From Marinobacter sp. DY40_1A1 (GTDB taxonomy: Bacteria; Pseudomonadota; Gammaproteobacteria; Pseudomonadales; Oleiphilaceae), in the NCBI RefSeq assembly GCF_016597815.1, contig NZ_VCHA01000001.1, forward strand, positions 806,001-870,000: 64,000 nucleotides of DNA. Reading direction: 5' to 3'. This document shows, piece after piece, positions 8,094 to 17,743 of the stretch. Position 1 is the first letter of the stretch, and every line of letters starts with the position of its first letter. The notes below the pieces were generated by a model, which worked only from the letters and a program-made list of their open reading frames with translations, searched no databases and was not told where the DNA came from. The translations under genes were made by a program, and so were the position numbers.

Positions 8094-10466
8094 TTGGAAG
8101 ATTACATAATCTGGTTTGATCACCTGGGAATGTCCGATGTTGACCGGGTTGGCGGGAAAAACGCTTCCCTCGGTGAAATGATCAGTAATCTCGCCAATGC
8201 TGGTGTAACCGTTCCCGGCGGTTTTGCCACCACTGCACATGCATACCGTGAGTTTCTGGCTAAAGATGGCCTGAAGGACAAGATCGATAGCCTCCTTGAT
8301 GATCTTGATATCAATGACGTGAACGAACTTGCCCGTGTGGGCGCGAAGATACGTCAGTGGATTATTGACACACCTTTCCCTGAGGCCCTGGACGTTGCGC
8401 TGAAAGAAGCCTACAGCCAAATACTTAACGGCAACGATAAGATGGCCGTGGCTGTGCGTTCTTCTGCAACTGCAGAGGACCTGCCAGATGCTTCGTTTGC
8501 AGGGCAGCAGGAAACTTTCCTGAACGTAGTTGGCCTGGAGCAGGTTCGCACGTCGGTGAAAGAAGTGTTTGCTTCTCTGTTTAACGATCGTGCGATTTCC
8601 TACCGCGTTCATCACGGTTTTGATCACAAGCTTGTTGCCTTGTCTGCCGGCATCCAGAAAATGGTCCGCAGTGAAACTGCGTCCAGTGGTGTTATGTTTA
8701 CATTGGATACGGAGTCAGGCTTCCGTGGTGTAGTGTTTATCACCGGTTCTTATGGTCTGGGTGAGACTGTTGTTCAGGGCGCGGTTAACCCTGATGAGTT
8801 CTATGTGCATAAACCCACTCTGGCGTCTGGCAAGCCCGCTGTGTTGCGCCGGAATCTGGGTAGCAAGGCCATAAAAATGGTTTATCACTCAGATCCAGCC
8901 AGTGGCCAGTTGGTGGAAACCGTTAAAGTTGACCCGGAAGAGCGCGGCCGTTTCTGTATCACAGACTCGGAAGTTGAAGAGTTGGCCAGGCAGGCCATGA
9001 TCATCGAGGAGCACTATCAGCGGCCCATGGATATTGAATGGGCTAAAGATGGCGATGACGGCAAGATCTACATTGTGCAAGCTCGTCCGGAAACCGTTAA
9101 AAGTAGGGCGTCTGCCAATGTTATGGAGCGTTACCTGCTCAATGAAACCGGCACAGTGTTGGTGGAAGGTCGGAGTATCGGCCACAAGATTGGCGCAGGC
9201 CCGGTCAAGATTATTACCAGCATCAAGGAAATGGATCGAGTTCAGGACGGCGATGTTCTGGTAACGGATATGACAGATCCCGACTGGGAACCAGTGATGA
9301 AGCGGGCATCTGCAATTATCACTGATCGTGGTGGCCGTACTTGCCATGCTGCGATCATTGCCCGTGAACTGGGCATTCCAGCGGTTGTTGGTTGTGGCGA
9401 TGCCACCGAGATTCTGAATGACGGCCAGGAAGTCACCGTGTCTTGTGCAGAAGGTGATACCGGTCTGATCTACGAAGGCGCTCTGGATTTTGAGCTGCGT
9501 GAAAATACCGTAGATTCCATGCCGAATATCCCGTTCAAGATCATGATGAACGTGGGTAACCCGGATCGTGCCTTTGATTTCCAGTCGCTGCCTAACGAAG
9601 GCGTTGGCCTGGCGCGCCTTGAGTTCATTATTAACCGTATGATTGGTGTGCACCCCAAGGCGCTGCTGAACTTTGAGGGTTTGCCAAGGGATATCAAGCA
9701 GACGGTAGAAAAGCGTATCTCTGGCTACAGCTCCCCGGTCGATTTCTACGTGGACAAGCTTGTTGAAGGGATTTCCACCCTGGCCGCCGCATTTTCGCCG
9801 AAGAAGGTCATAGTGCGCCTGTCTGACTTCAAATCCAACGAGTATGCCAACCTGATCGGCGGCACCCTGTACGAGCCAGATGAAGAAAACCCGATGCTGG
9901 GTTTCCGTGGAGCTTCCCGCTATATCTCTGAAACCTTCCGTGACTGTTTCGAGTTGGAGTGCCGTGCACTGAAGAGGGTGCGCAATGAAATGGGCCTGAC
10001 TAACGTAGAGATCATGGTGCCCTTCGTGCGTACCGTGGGTGAGGCTGAGCAAGTGGTCAAGTTGTTGGCTGAAAATGGTCTTAAGCGTGGCGAGAACGGC
10101 CTACGGGTGATCATGATGTGCGAACTGCCGGGCAACGCGTTGCTGGCAGACAAGTTCCTTGAGCACTTTGATGGTTTCTCTATCGGCTCCAATGACCTGA
10201 CCCAGCTTACTCTTGGTCTGGATCGTGACTCGGGTATTATTGCGCACCTGTTCGACGAGCGGGACGAGGCCGTCAAGATACTTCTGTCCAACGCTATTCA
10301 GGCGTGTAAAAAGGCAAATAAGTACATTGGCATCTGTGGCCAGGGACCATCTGACCATCCTGATCTCGCAAAATGGTTGATGGATCAGGGTATTGATACC
10401 GTATCTCTTAACCCGGATTCGGTTCTGGATACCTGGTTCTTCCTGGCAGACGAAAAAATCGACTGA
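8094..10466 (+). CDS. ppsA: Phosphoenolpyruvate synthase
   Basis: The enzyme converts pyruvate, ATP and water to PEP, AMP and phosphate for gluconeogenesis. The order is an N-terminal ATP-grasp domain ([11 protein letters not shown] at the start, [26 protein letters not shown]), a swivelling phosphohistidine domain with His418 in [19 protein letters not shown], and a C-terminal PEP/pyruvate barrel with the late cysteine Cys748 in GICGQGPSD. The 790-residue length is typical. The start is a TTG preceded by AGGGAG about 7 nt upstream; no ATG fits. Regulation by the divergent ppsR is expected. rraA follows 41 nt downstream. Confidence 0.97.
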   Translation: MEDYIIWFDHLGMSDVDRVGGKNASLGEMISNLANAGVTVPGGFATTAHAYREFLAKDGLKDKIDSLLDDLDINDVNELARVGAKIRQWIIDTPFPEALDVALKEAYSQILNGNDKMAVAVRSSATAEDLPDASFAGQQETFLNVVGLEQVRTSVKEVFASLFNDRAISYRVHHGFDHKLVALSAGIQKMVRSETASSGVMFTLDTESGFRGVVFITGSYGLGETVVQGAVNPDEFYVHKPTLASGKPAVLRRNLGSKAIKMVYHSDPASGQLVETVKVDPEERGRFCITDSEVEELARQAMIIEEHYQRPMDIEWAKDGDDGKIYIVQARPETVKSRASANVMERYLLNETGTVLVEGRSIGHKIGAGPVKIITSIKEMDRVQDGDVLVTDMTDPDWEPVMKRASAIITDRGGRTCHAAIIARELGIPAVVGCGDATEILNDGQEVTVSCAEGDTGLIYEGALDFELRENTVDSMPNIPFKIMMNVGNPDRAFDFQSLPNEGVGLARLEFIINRMIGVHPKALLNFEGLPRDIKQTVEKRISGYSSPVDFYVDKLVEGISTLAAAFSPKKVIVRLSDFKSNEYANLIGGTLYEPDEENPMLGFRGASRYISETFRDCFELECRALKRVRNEMGLTNVEIMVPFVRTVGEAEQVVKLLAENGLKRGENGLRVIMMCELPGNALLADKFLEHFDGFSIGSNDLTQLTLGLDRDSGIIAHLFDERDEAVKILLSNAIQACKKANKYIGICGQGPSDHPDLAKWLMDQGIDTVSLNPDSVLDTWFFLADEKID

Positions 10467-10507
10467 CTTTTTCTGCATTTACTTTGGCAATTAAGGAGAG
10501 CGACAAG

Positions 10508-10987
10508 GTGGCAACGATTATTACCCCGGACTTGTGTGATGAATTTCCGGAAGTTGAGGTGGCAGCACCTGGCTTTAATAACTATGGCGGAGTAAAGGCC
10601 TTCGGTGGTGAAATCGTCACCGTAAAGTGCTTTGAAGATAACTCTGTGGTTAAAGAGCAGGTTGGCCTGCCAGGCAAGGGTCGTGTGATGGTAGTAGACG
10701 GTGGCGGCTCAATGCGCCATGCGTTGCTGGGCGATATGCTGGCAGAGAAAGCCGCCAGTAATGGCTGGGCAGGCTTGATCATATACGGCTGTGTGCGGGA
10801 TGTAGATGAGATTGGAAAGACGGATCTGGGGGTGCAAGCGCTGGCTACCTATCCCCGGAAAAGTGAAAAGCGCGGTCTCGGCGACCTGGATGTACCGGTA
10901 ACATTCCACGGAGTGACCTTCCGCCCAGGCCACTACGTGTATGCTGACAACAACGGTATCATCGTGTCAGAGAAACCCCTGGTATAG
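10508..10987 (+). CDS. rraA: Regulator of ribonuclease E activity A
   Basis: The 159-residue product carries the RraA/MenG-like fold signatures [39 protein letters not shown] and [23 protein letters not shown]. RraA binds the C-terminal scaffold of RNase E and lowers its activity; some relatives also show aldolase or oxaloacetate decarboxylase activity. I chose GTG at 10508, 8 nt after AAGGAG; an in-frame TTG at 10484 would place the ribosome site inside the gene. It follows ppsA closely, so the two may share a transcript. The rne gene it should act on is also in this window. Confidence 0.93.
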   Translation: MATIITPDLCDEFPEVEVAAPGFNNYGGVKAFGGEIVTVKCFEDNSVVKEQVGLPGKGRVMVVDGGGSMRHALLGDMLAEKAASNGWAGLIIYGCVRDVDEIGKTDLGVQALATYPRKSEKRGLGDLDVPVTFHGVTFRPGHYVYADNNGIIVSEKPLV

Positions 10988-10996
10988 AGCCAGGGG
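10976..10996 (+). other. Hairpin over the rraA stop codon
   Basis: CCCCTGG (10976-10982) and CCAGGGG (10990-10996) pair perfectly around a 7-nt loop that contains the rraA stop. No T-run follows, so it is at most a 3'-end stabiliser or a rho-dependent feature. Confidence 0.4.
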
Positions 10997-11003
10997 AGTG
11001 CGC

Positions 11004-11294
11004 CTAGCGGGTGACTTCGCTGATGTTGGCTCCCAACAGAAAGCCGTCACCCTCAGGCTCGCACCGTGTCACTTCGCAAATGGTTTCGAGTGGAGGAAAC
11101 TGGTCACTATTCGGATGAAGTACAGTGCTCAACTCTTCCCCTACTGCAACCGGGTTTTTTACTAGTAGCTGCATCCCCGTGGCACTGAGATCTCTGCAAG
11201 TGCCTGCGAAGGTATTTCCTTTGCTGTCAGTGATTTCTATTTCTGACTCGACCTGCATGCGATGAAAATCGCGCTTCTCCGAATAGTCCTTCAT
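11004..11294 (-). CDS. PilZ-domain protein
   Basis: A single small PilZ domain. The c-di-GMP contact motif RxxxR is present as RDFHR near the N-terminus, and the second motif as DLSATGM. Both are intact, so nucleotide binding is plausible. It has no other domain and should act as a cytoplasmic adaptor. The ATG at 11294 starts 5 nt after the stop of the SH3 gene; a GTG at 11303 overlaps that stop (GTGA) and would give three more residues. Either way the gene is tightly coupled to the SH3-domain gene. The partner protein is unknown. Confidence 0.85.
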   Translation of the reverse strand: MKDYSEKRDFHRMQVESEIEITDSKGNTFAGTCRDLSATGMQLLVKNPVAVGEELSTVLHPNSDQFPPLETICEVTRCEPEGDGFLLGANISEVTR

Positions 11295-11299
11295 ATAAT

Positions 11300-11986
11300 T
11301 CACGCCCAGTTGTCTGTTTTTCTTGTGGGTTTGAGCATTGGTATGAGCAGAGCCAGAAGAACGCCGCCCAACACAAGGCCAGCACCAACCAGCATGAAAT
11401 CAGATTCTTTGCCAGCTTCCAGTCGCTCGTTTTCGGCGGTCAATACTTCCAGATCATTGCGCAGCTTCTGATTCTCCTCCAGTAGTTCACGATTTCGACG
11501 TACCAGGTTGATCGAATCTGACGCTATGCTTTTGATGCGTCTGAGTTCCTGTTGCAGCTCCTCTGTCTGGGTAGACAGGGTTGATTCTGCCGTACTCAAT
11601 GTGTCCCGTTCATTGGACACGTCCTTCAATTGCCCTTTCAGCGAAGCTAACTCGCTTTGTGCCTGCTCAAGCTGACGGCTGACGCTTTTCAATCTGTCCG
11701 CTGCGATGGGCGTTTCACTGAGATATTGGGTGGAGACCCAGCCATCATTACCTTTTGGCGTACGTACTCGAGTATAGCCGGTATCCGAAACTTCGATAAC
11801 TTCCAAAGCTGTGCCGCTGGGTACGGCGTTTTCAATGATGCGGTATTGGGTGCCGGCACCGGAGCGAACAGGTAGGTAGAGTTGATCGTCAACCCAGACG
11901 GTTTTCGCCTGAGCCATAGCGATGGATGACAATACAAAAAACGCACTGATGGCAAGGCGAAAAAGCGTCACTGGCAAGGTTCCCAC
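11300..11986 (-). CDS. TIGR04211-type SH3 and coiled-coil membrane protein
   Basis: A signal peptide (cleavage likely after Ala27, AMAQA) is followed by a bacterial SH3 domain at about 28-95 (LYLPVRSGAGTQYRII...GNDGWVSTQYL), a long coiled coil at about 98-195 and a membrane segment at about 198-218 (FMLVGAGLVLGGVLLALLIPML) with a short basic tail. The same layout is seen in the YgiM family. SH3b domains usually contact cell wall, so a periplasmic wall- or division-linked role is inferred. The 3' end is coupled to the PilZ gene. Confidence 0.85.
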   Translation of the reverse strand: MGTLPVTLFRLAISAFFVLSSIAMAQAKTVWVDDQLYLPVRSGAGTQYRIIENAVPSGTALEVIEVSDTGYTRVRTPKGNDGWVSTQYLSETPIAADRLKSVSRQLEQAQSELASLKGQLKDVSNERDTLSTAESTLSTQTEELQQELRRIKSIASDSINLVRRNRELLEENQKLRNDLEVLTAENERLEAGKESDFMLVGAGLVLGGVLLALLIPMLKPTRKTDNWA

Positions 11987-12098
11987 AATGTTCGGTTTAA
12001 AAACTCGTTAATTTCAAAGCCGCAATTTTGTCACAGATATGCGGTGGTTCAAGCGAGCTGTCATTACAATAAGCTCATGGAGCTCTCGATCAATAGCA

Positions 12099-12398
12099 TT
12101 AAGGCAGAACTACTTTAAACGGTTTAACCGTTACTTTGTTGTAAACACCTGCATCCATATAGGGGTCGCTAGCCGCCCACGCCTCAGCCGCGGCAAGGGA
12201 GTCAAATTCCGCTACAACGAGACTGCCTGAGAAACCGGCATCACCCGGATCTGGTGTGTCGATGGCAGGGTGCGGCCCTGCAATGAGAAGTCGCCCTTCT
12301 TTTTTCAGTTGTTGCAGGCGCTCGATATGAGCAGGTCGTGCACTCTTGCGCAGAGTAAGGCTGTTATCGACGTCTTCACTGATAATGGCGTAGTACAT
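12099..12398 (-). CDS. YciI-family protein
   Basis: The 99-residue protein starts [14 protein letters not shown] and has the dimeric ferredoxin-like fold features of YciI: an R/H pair in [21 protein letters not shown], then [28 protein letters not shown]. The usual His-Asp pair is kept (H in ARPAHIE, D in ASDPY). YciI-like proteins are thought to act in cis-dehalogenation or related small-molecule chemistry, but no substrate is known. It is divergent from the RNase AM gene, as in many gammaproteobacteria. Confidence 0.88.
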   Translation of the reverse strand: MYYAIISEDVDNSLTLRKSARPAHIERLQQLKKEGRLLIAGPHPAIDTPDPGDAGFSGSLVVAEFDSLAAAEAWAASDPYMDAGVYNKVTVKPFKVVLP

Positions 12399-12537
12399 GG
12401 GGTCTCCGGTTCCTTGGGGGCCGTGTAAAGTGATGCATGGAGTTGTGGGGCTGGTACACTGTAGGCTCCGGTTAGCATAGTCAGATATGAGCCTCTGTTG
12501 CCATTCACTCCGTTATTTATTTCATTTGGGAATTTTT

Positions 12538-13416
12538 GTGACTATACCGCAAGACCCTGTTTTGTGCATTGATCTGCATTGCCACAGTACCGCGTCAGAC
12601 GGGGCTCTTTCACCAGGTGAGCTATTAGCTCGCGCTGCTGAGAAACATGTTACCCATCTCGCTCTTACGGATCACGATACGATTAGCGGTCTTGCAGAGG
12701 CACAGGCTGCAGCGGAAGCCGCTGGAGTGGTGCTGATTTCCGGTATTGAACTTTCCTGTTTGTGGCGGAGTCGAACGATACACATCGTTGGTTTGGACTT
12801 TGACGTCAACAATAGCGAATTCATTTCTGCGTTGGAGCAGCAAAACCGTAACCGTTGGGCCAGAGCGGCGATGATTGCCGAGCGTCTGAGCAAGCTTGCC
12901 ATTCCGGATTTGCTTGATCGTGCCACTACTGAGGCTGGCGGAGATGTGCCTGGCCGACCACATTTTGCACGGGTCATGGTGGAGTCAGGCGTGGTGAAGA
13001 ATGCAGCGCAGGCGTTCAAGCGCTACCTGGGCGCGGGTAAAGTTGGTGATGTGAAGGCCTACTGGCCAGAATTGCAGGAAGTTGTGCAATGGATTAATGC
13101 AGCAGGTGGGATTGCGGTGCTTGCTCACCCGAGAAAATATCAACTTACTGCAACGAAATTGCGTGAGTTGACGGCGGATTTTCGCCGGGCCGGGGGGCGG
13201 TCCATTGAAGTGAGTACGTCGGGGCAGTCCAGCGGTGATCTCGGGTTTTTGGCAGAGTTGTGTATGCGGGAGAAGCTTCTGGCGTCTCAGGGCAGCGATT
13301 TCCATTTTCCTGGCGCGCCCTGGTGTGAGCTAGGGCGGATTATGAAAATGCCAGACGGGCTGGAGCCGGTCTGGCATCATTTCAAGCAGATTCCTGGTGC
13401 TAGCGCACCGGTTTAA
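12538..13416 (+). CDS. rnm: RNase AM, PHP-domain 5'-3' exoribonuclease
   Basis: The PHP metal-binding signature is at the start: DLHCHSTASDG with His14, His16 and Asp21, then ALTDHDTISGL, ISGIELS, HIVGLDFD, VLAHPRKY and QGSDFH near the end. The YciV/Rnm enzyme matures 5' ends of rRNA and degrades short RNAs or 3',5'-bisnucleotides. Starting at GTG 12538 gives 292 residues, matching the family; a longer frame begins at 12487 but adds a hydrophobic stretch not seen in relatives. The last 4 nt overlap the convergent UPF0149 gene. Confidence 0.9.
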   Translation: MTIPQDPVLCIDLHCHSTASDGALSPGELLARAAEKHVTHLALTDHDTISGLAEAQAAAEAAGVVLISGIELSCLWRSRTIHIVGLDFDVNNSEFISALEQQNRNRWARAAMIAERLSKLAIPDLLDRATTEAGGDVPGRPHFARVMVESGVVKNAAQAFKRYLGAGKVGDVKAYWPELQEVVQWINAAGGIAVLAHPRKYQLTATKLRELTADFRRAGGRSIEVSTSGQSSGDLGFLAELCMREKLLASQGSDFHFPGAPWCELGRIMKMPDGLEPVWHHFKQIPGASAPV

Positions 13417-13955
13417 TCCGGTGCGTGGAACAGCAGGTAAAGATCAGTCAGCGAGTCGGGGATAGCATCTGCCATCTGGCCTGACAATTTTTCGCTGCTA
13501 CGAACGTTCTGGAAATCTTCATCATCAAACAGTCCTGACAGTGTCAGCATGGGCACCATCAGATCGGCTGTTTCCTCTTCGCTCGCGGCATCCAGCCACT
13601 CATCTTCATGCTCCAGGAAGGTGTCCACAAAGCCCGCACACCAGTTTTCCAGTGCGTTCATCGGGTCACCATCCTCCGGTTCCGGAAGCTCAATAGCCTG
13701 GCCCATATCGAGGGCTTTGATCATGTCTCCCGCCAGTTGCGTAACGCACTGGCGGAAGGTCTCCGGAATTCCGCCGCCGGGTGTGTCATCGGTGCCAGTT
13801 ACGAGCCGGAAAACGGTTTCCACACTCAGTTTGGCAGGCCCGACGACGCTGGCGCAGACCACGCCGTGAAAGCCGAAAAAGTCCAGGGCATCATCACCCC
13901 AGGGTTCCGCGAACAGTATGTCTTCCAGCGCTTCGATGTCGGAATTGGACAGCAT
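13413..13955 (-). CDS. UPF0149 (YecA/YgfB) family protein
   Basis: A 180-residue acidic helical protein with the family hallmark FFGFHGVVCASVVGPAKLSVE near the N-terminus and a NALENWCAGFVDTFLEH segment in the middle. YgfB-type proteins have been linked to regulation in Pseudomonas (AlpA interaction), but no general function is known. There is no SEC-C zinc tail. It sits 3 nt after the rne stop on the same strand, so it is likely read from the rne transcript. Confidence 0.85.
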   Translation of the reverse strand: MLSNSDIEALEDILFAEPWGDDALDFFGFHGVVCASVVGPAKLSVETVFRLVTGTDDTPGGGIPETFRQCVTQLAGDMIKALDMGQAIELPEPEDGDPMNALENWCAGFVDTFLEHEDEWLDAASEEETADLMVPMLTLSGLFDDEDFQNVRSSEKLSGQMADAIPDSLTDLYLLFHAPD

Positions 13956-13958
13956 TGG

Positions 13959-16900
13959 TTAGTTACCCTCGAGTTTTTTGGCTGCTTCGGCCGCTCGTTG
14001 ACGCTTGCGCACTTCACGAGGATCGTTGTATGCGCGCCCAGGGGTTACTGGAATGCCAGTATCCTCAGCCGGCTTGTCTGCGGCTTCCGGAGCTGGAGCG
14101 CTCTGTTCTGTCGCTGGCTTATCTGCCGGAACTTTCTCTACAGGCTTTTCCGCTGCAGGAGCTTTTGCTCTGCTTCTGGCGGGCGCTGATCTTGGCTTCC
14201 TGGTCGGCGCAGCTTCGTTTTCAGCAACAATAGTCTCTGCCTTTGCAGGGGGTGTTTCTTTGGTCTGCCTGGCTGAAGACTCTTCTGTTTTAGCGGAAGG
14301 CTCCTCTGCAGCTTTAGCCGGGGATTCCTTAGCCGCTGTAGCTGACGGTGCTTTGTCCTCTTCTGCCAAGGGTGCGGCAGCTTCTTTGCCAGCAGCAGCT
14401 GAAGGTTTCTGCTCGGCTGCTGCAGCAGGTTTCTGCTCCAGCTCAGTTGAGGGCTTGTTTGCAGACTCCGGAGCGCGCTCGCTAACGCTCTGAACCTCAG
14501 GCTCTTTGGCCTTTGGGGCAGGGGGTGCTTTGCTTGCTTCGGTTGTTGCGACAGGCGCATCAGATTTTGGCGTGGCAACAGGCGCCTCCGGCTTTTCAGC
14601 TGCTGAGTCTTTAGCTGGCGCGTGAGGCTTTTGTGCCTGCTCAGGTTTTTGCTGAGTCTCGGTGCTGGCCTCAGCAGGAGCTGGATTTGCCTTGTGCGTA
14701 ATAGCCTTCTGCTCAGGCTGCTTTTGCTCGCTTTGCTGAGCTACTGGCACATTGGCAGTAGCCTGGGCCGTGCTCTTTTCAGATATCGCTGCGGCGGCTG
14801 GCTTCACGTTAGTGTTGTCACTGGCTGCTTCTGGCTGAGTGTCCTTCTGATGCCGCTCATTGCGGGTGCTCTTGCGGGCAGCCGGAGTAGATACCGGGGT
14901 CTCGGAGGGTGAACCGTCCCGATTACGGGGGCGGCGTGGCTTGCGACGGGTATCGTCAGAACCGGATTTTTCAGCAGCAGCCTTTTGTGGGGCTTCCTGC
15001 TGAGTCGTGTCTTTTTGATCGCCGTTATTTTTAGCATCACGCTGAGGGCGGTTACGGTTTTGACCACGGTTCTGGCCATCCTTGCGGTTGTCCCGACGAT
15101 TGTCTCCGCCGCGGCTTTCACCATTTTTGCTTTCAGAACCTTTGTTGTCACTGTCATTAGCCTGACGGCTCTGGTTGGGGCGGCTCTGGTCGTCATTTCG
15201 GTTGCGGCCGCGCGAGCGGTTATCGTCACCGCGGTTTGGCTGACTGCTGCTTTGACGGCGCTCGTTAGGTTTGCGGTTGGTTCCGCCGGTATTCTGACTA
15301 TCGCGGGCAACACGAGTTTTACGGCGATCTTGCCGTGCCTGGTTGCGCTGATCTTCGCGGCTAGCGTTCGCCTTGGCGTTGCCACTGGCTTCGCTTTGAT
15401 GCTCTTCCTCACCACTAAAGAAGCACGCAATCTTGCGGCCAATTCTGCGGAACAGGCCGTCGTCCTGCTCGGCTGGTGCCTGGGGTGCAGCTTGCTGGGC
15501 TGCGGCCGTCGGAGCGGGTGCTCTTGGGCGGATAGCTCTTACGGCAGCCTGTTCGCGAACAGGCTTGTCTGCGGCAGGTGCTTCAAAGACTTCTTCTTCG
15601 CGCTCACTGTATTCCTGAGCTACCTGGTGGCTTGAAATGTGCTCGGGAGTGGTTTCGTCGTCGCGCATGCGCAAAATTTCAAAGTGCGGCGTTTCCATGT
15701 GAGGAACCGGCACGATAACAATGTTCACTTCCTGGCTGGCTTCAATGTCTGCAAGCTGTTTGCGCTTTTCGTTAAGCAGGAAGGTGGCCACAGAAACCGG
15801 CACTATGGCCCGGACTTCTCCGGTCTTGTCTTTTGATGACTCTTCGTAGATCAGGCGCATGATGCTTAGCGCCAGAGATTCGATACCGCGGATGGTGCCT
15901 TGGCCTTCGCAGCGTGGGCAGACTTCACTGCGGGTTTCTCCCAGGGAAGGGCGTAACCGTTGGCGCGACATTTCCAGCAGGCCGAAGCGTGAGATCTTGC
16001 CTACCTGAACACGGGCCCGGTCGATTTCCAAGGCTTCGCGCATTTTTTGCTCAACTTCGCGCTGGTGTCTGGCCGGCGTCATGTCGATAAAGTCGATAAC
16101 GATCAGGCCGCCCATATCCCGCAAACGGAGTTGGCGTGCGATTTCTTCGGCTGCTTCCAGGTTTGTCTGATAAGCCGTCTCTTCTATATCCTGGCCCTTG
16201 GTGGCGCGGGATGAGTTGATGTCGATGGAAACCAGAGCTTCTGTCGGGTCGATAACAATAGACCCGCCCGAGGGAAGTTTTACTTCGCGCTGGAACGCGG
16301 TCTCAATCTGGCCTTCAATCTGATACCGGCTGAACAGCGGAATTTCATCCTTGTACAGCTTGATCTTGTTTTCGAACGTAGGCATTACTGCGCGGACAAA
16401 GTTAAGTACATCCTCGTAAACGCCTTCCGAGTCGATCAATACCTCGCCGATATCCTGGCGGAGATAGTCGCGAACGGCGCGGATGATAACGTTGCTTTCC
16501 TGGTGAATAAGGAAGGGCGCTTTGCGCTCACCGGCCGCCTGAGTGATGGCTTCCCAGAATTGCACGAGGTAGTCGAGATCCCACTGGAGCTCTTCAGACG
16601 TGCGCCCGATGCCTGCAGTGCGCACGATAATGCCCATGGACTTGGGCACTTGAACGCTGTTCATGGCGTCTTTTAGCTGTGCGCGCTCTTCACCCTCAAT
16701 GCGCCGGGAAATTCCGCCTGCGCGTGGGTTGTTGGGCATCAGAACAAGATAGCGACCAGCAAGGGAGATAAATGTTGTTAGGGCAGCGCCTTTGTTACCG
16801 CGCTCTTCTTTATCAACCTGAACAATAACTTCCTGACCTTCGGCAACCACTTCCTTGATATTCACCTTGCCTTCGATCTGGCCTGGTGACTTTTTGAAGT

Positions 16901-17129
16901 AATCCCGGGAGATTTCCTTGAGAGGAAGAAAACCGTGGCGGTCGGCGCCAAAGTCCACAAATGCAGCTTCGAGGCTAGGCTCTACTCGGGTAATGCGCCC
17001 TTTGTAGATGTTGGCTTTTTTCTGCTCGCGGGAGCTGGATTCGATATCGAGGTCAAACAGACGCTGGCCGTCAACCAGGGCGACGCGCAACTCTTCTGGG
17101 TGAGTTGCATTGATGAGCATTCTTTTCAT
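13959..17129 (-). CDS. rne: Ribonuclease E
   Basis: The main endonuclease of mRNA decay and rRNA/tRNA processing. It begins [22 protein letters not shown] and has an S1 domain near residues 37-120, catalytic Asp303 ([12 protein letters not shown]) and Asp346 (LIVIDFIDM), and the zinc-link cysteines Cys404 and Cys407 (CPRCEGQG), all at the same positions as in E. coli. After about 520 the chain is disordered. A long Arg/Asn/Asp/Gln-rich RNA-binding stretch (about 570-700) is followed by Ala/Lys/Glu/Pro-rich sequence and a conserved end with [13 protein letters not shown]. The total is 1056 residues. A long leader (17130 onward) suggests autoregulation. Confidence 0.97.
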   Translation of the reverse strand: MKRMLINATHPEELRVALVDGQRLFDLDIESSSREQKKANIYKGRITRVEPSLEAAFVDFGADRHGFLPLKEISRDYFKKSPGQIEGKVNIKEVVAEGQEVIVQVDKEERGNKGAALTTFISLAGRYLVLMPNNPRAGGISRRIEGEERAQLKDAMNSVQVPKSMGIIVRTAGIGRTSEELQWDLDYLVQFWEAITQAAGERKAPFLIHQESNVIIRAVRDYLRQDIGEVLIDSEGVYEDVLNFVRAVMPTFENKIKLYKDEIPLFSRYQIEGQIETAFQREVKLPSGGSIVIDPTEALVSIDINSSRATKGQDIEETAYQTNLEAAEEIARQLRLRDMGGLIVIDFIDMTPARHQREVEQKMREALEIDRARVQVGKISRFGLLEMSRQRLRPSLGETRSEVCPRCEGQGTIRGIESLALSIMRLIYEESSKDKTGEVRAIVPVSVATFLLNEKRKQLADIEASQEVNIVIVPVPHMETPHFEILRMRDDETTPEHISSHQVAQEYSEREEEVFEAPAADKPVREQAAVRAIRPRAPAPTAAAQQAAPQAPAEQDDGLFRRIGRKIACFFSGEEEHQSEASGNAKANASREDQRNQARQDRRKTRVARDSQNTGGTNRKPNERRQSSSQPNRGDDNRSRGRNRNDDQSRPNQSRQANDSDNKGSESKNGESRGGDNRRDNRKDGQNRGQNRNRPQRDAKNNGDQKDTTQQEAPQKAAAEKSGSDDTRRKPRRPRNRDGSPSETPVSTPAARKSTRNERHQKDTQPEAASDNTNVKPAAAAISEKSTAQATANVPVAQQSEQKQPEQKAITHKANPAPAEASTETQQKPEQAQKPHAPAKDSAAEKPEAPVATPKSDAPVATTEASKAPPAPKAKEPEVQSVSERAPESANKPSTELEQKPAAAAEQKPSAAAGKEAAAPLAEEDKAPSATAAKESPAKAAEEPSAKTEESSARQTKETPPAKAETIVAENEAAPTRKPRSAPARSRAKAPAAEKPVEKVPADKPATEQSAPAPEAADKPAEDTGIPVTPGRAYNDPREVRKRQRAAEAAKKLEGN

Positions 17130-17743
17130 GGAAAGTGGTTATTCCTGTCAGTAAAATTTGACAGAAAACCGTAGGGCGTCGCATCTGCGAAGCAGGGATA
17201 TGCGTGCCGCTGGCCCTGTTACATCAGGGGGGTGAGCGGCGGACAGACGGATCATTCCCTTCCGGGGTATGACCCTGTTGATCTGAGACCACCGCCGACA
17301 ATCCGCCTGCCTGATGGCAGAGAGGTGTCATGTAGGGTTCGTATCTGTTGACGCATATAATCCGTTTTCAAGTTCACACAAGTGCCTGGGTCTCACGTCG
17401 TATTCGTAAGCTGGACGGCCCGGCCTTGCGTGGCAGTGATTCTTCGCGATATCGCCCGGCGGTTTTCCGCGCGGTTTCAGTTTTTCCGGTGTCAGCTCAC
17501 CGTTTCTTTTTACGGGTCTGTCCTGACACTCCGGAAGCATTTCTTACGCCGTGCCCGATAGTGATTGGGCGTCCGACGTTCAAACTCTTGAATAGTGTCG
17601 GTATACTCTTCTGCCGCTCCGGCTTCTGACTAGAGTAGGTCAGGCCGTAGACAAACGACAGATCACGCCGGAATATAACAGTATTCACAGAACCGTTCAA
17701 TCCTGCTTGTATCGCCAGTTATACCACCCGTTAAAGGAACCTT
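17130..17743. promoter_or_regulatory. 614-nt gene-free region: rne leader and divergent rluC promoter region
   Basis: No ORF here has coding character. In the families concerned, rne mRNA has a long structured 5' leader that RNase E itself cuts to set its own level, so most of this stretch is probably that leader, read leftward. The right end holds a plausible rightward promoter for rluC. I did not fold the leader; short G/C-rich inverted segments are visible near 17170-17330. A weak leftward -10 (TATATG on the minus strand, 17354-17359) is the best guess for one rne promoter. Confidence 0.5.
17579..17607 (+). promoter_or_regulatory. Candidate sigma-70 promoter for rluC
   Basis: TTCAAA (17579-17584), a 17-nt spacer and TATACT (17602-17607) lie 137 nt upstream of the rluC ATG. 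The -10 is good and the -35 weak. Confidence 0.35.

Noticed and set aside
8889-10052. 387-residue open frame antisense to ppsA
   Set aside because: It lies wholly inside a clear gene, resembles no family and follows from codon bias of the sense strand.
12487-12537. Longer N-terminus of RNase AM starting at 12487
   Set aside because: The added residues are hydrophobic and absent from the family; GTG 12538 gives the normal length.
14985-15635. Hydrophobic 216-residue frame opposite the rne tail
   Set aside because: The Arg/Ala/Lys-rich rne tail read backwards gives Val/Ala/Leu-rich sequence; it is not a membrane protein gene.
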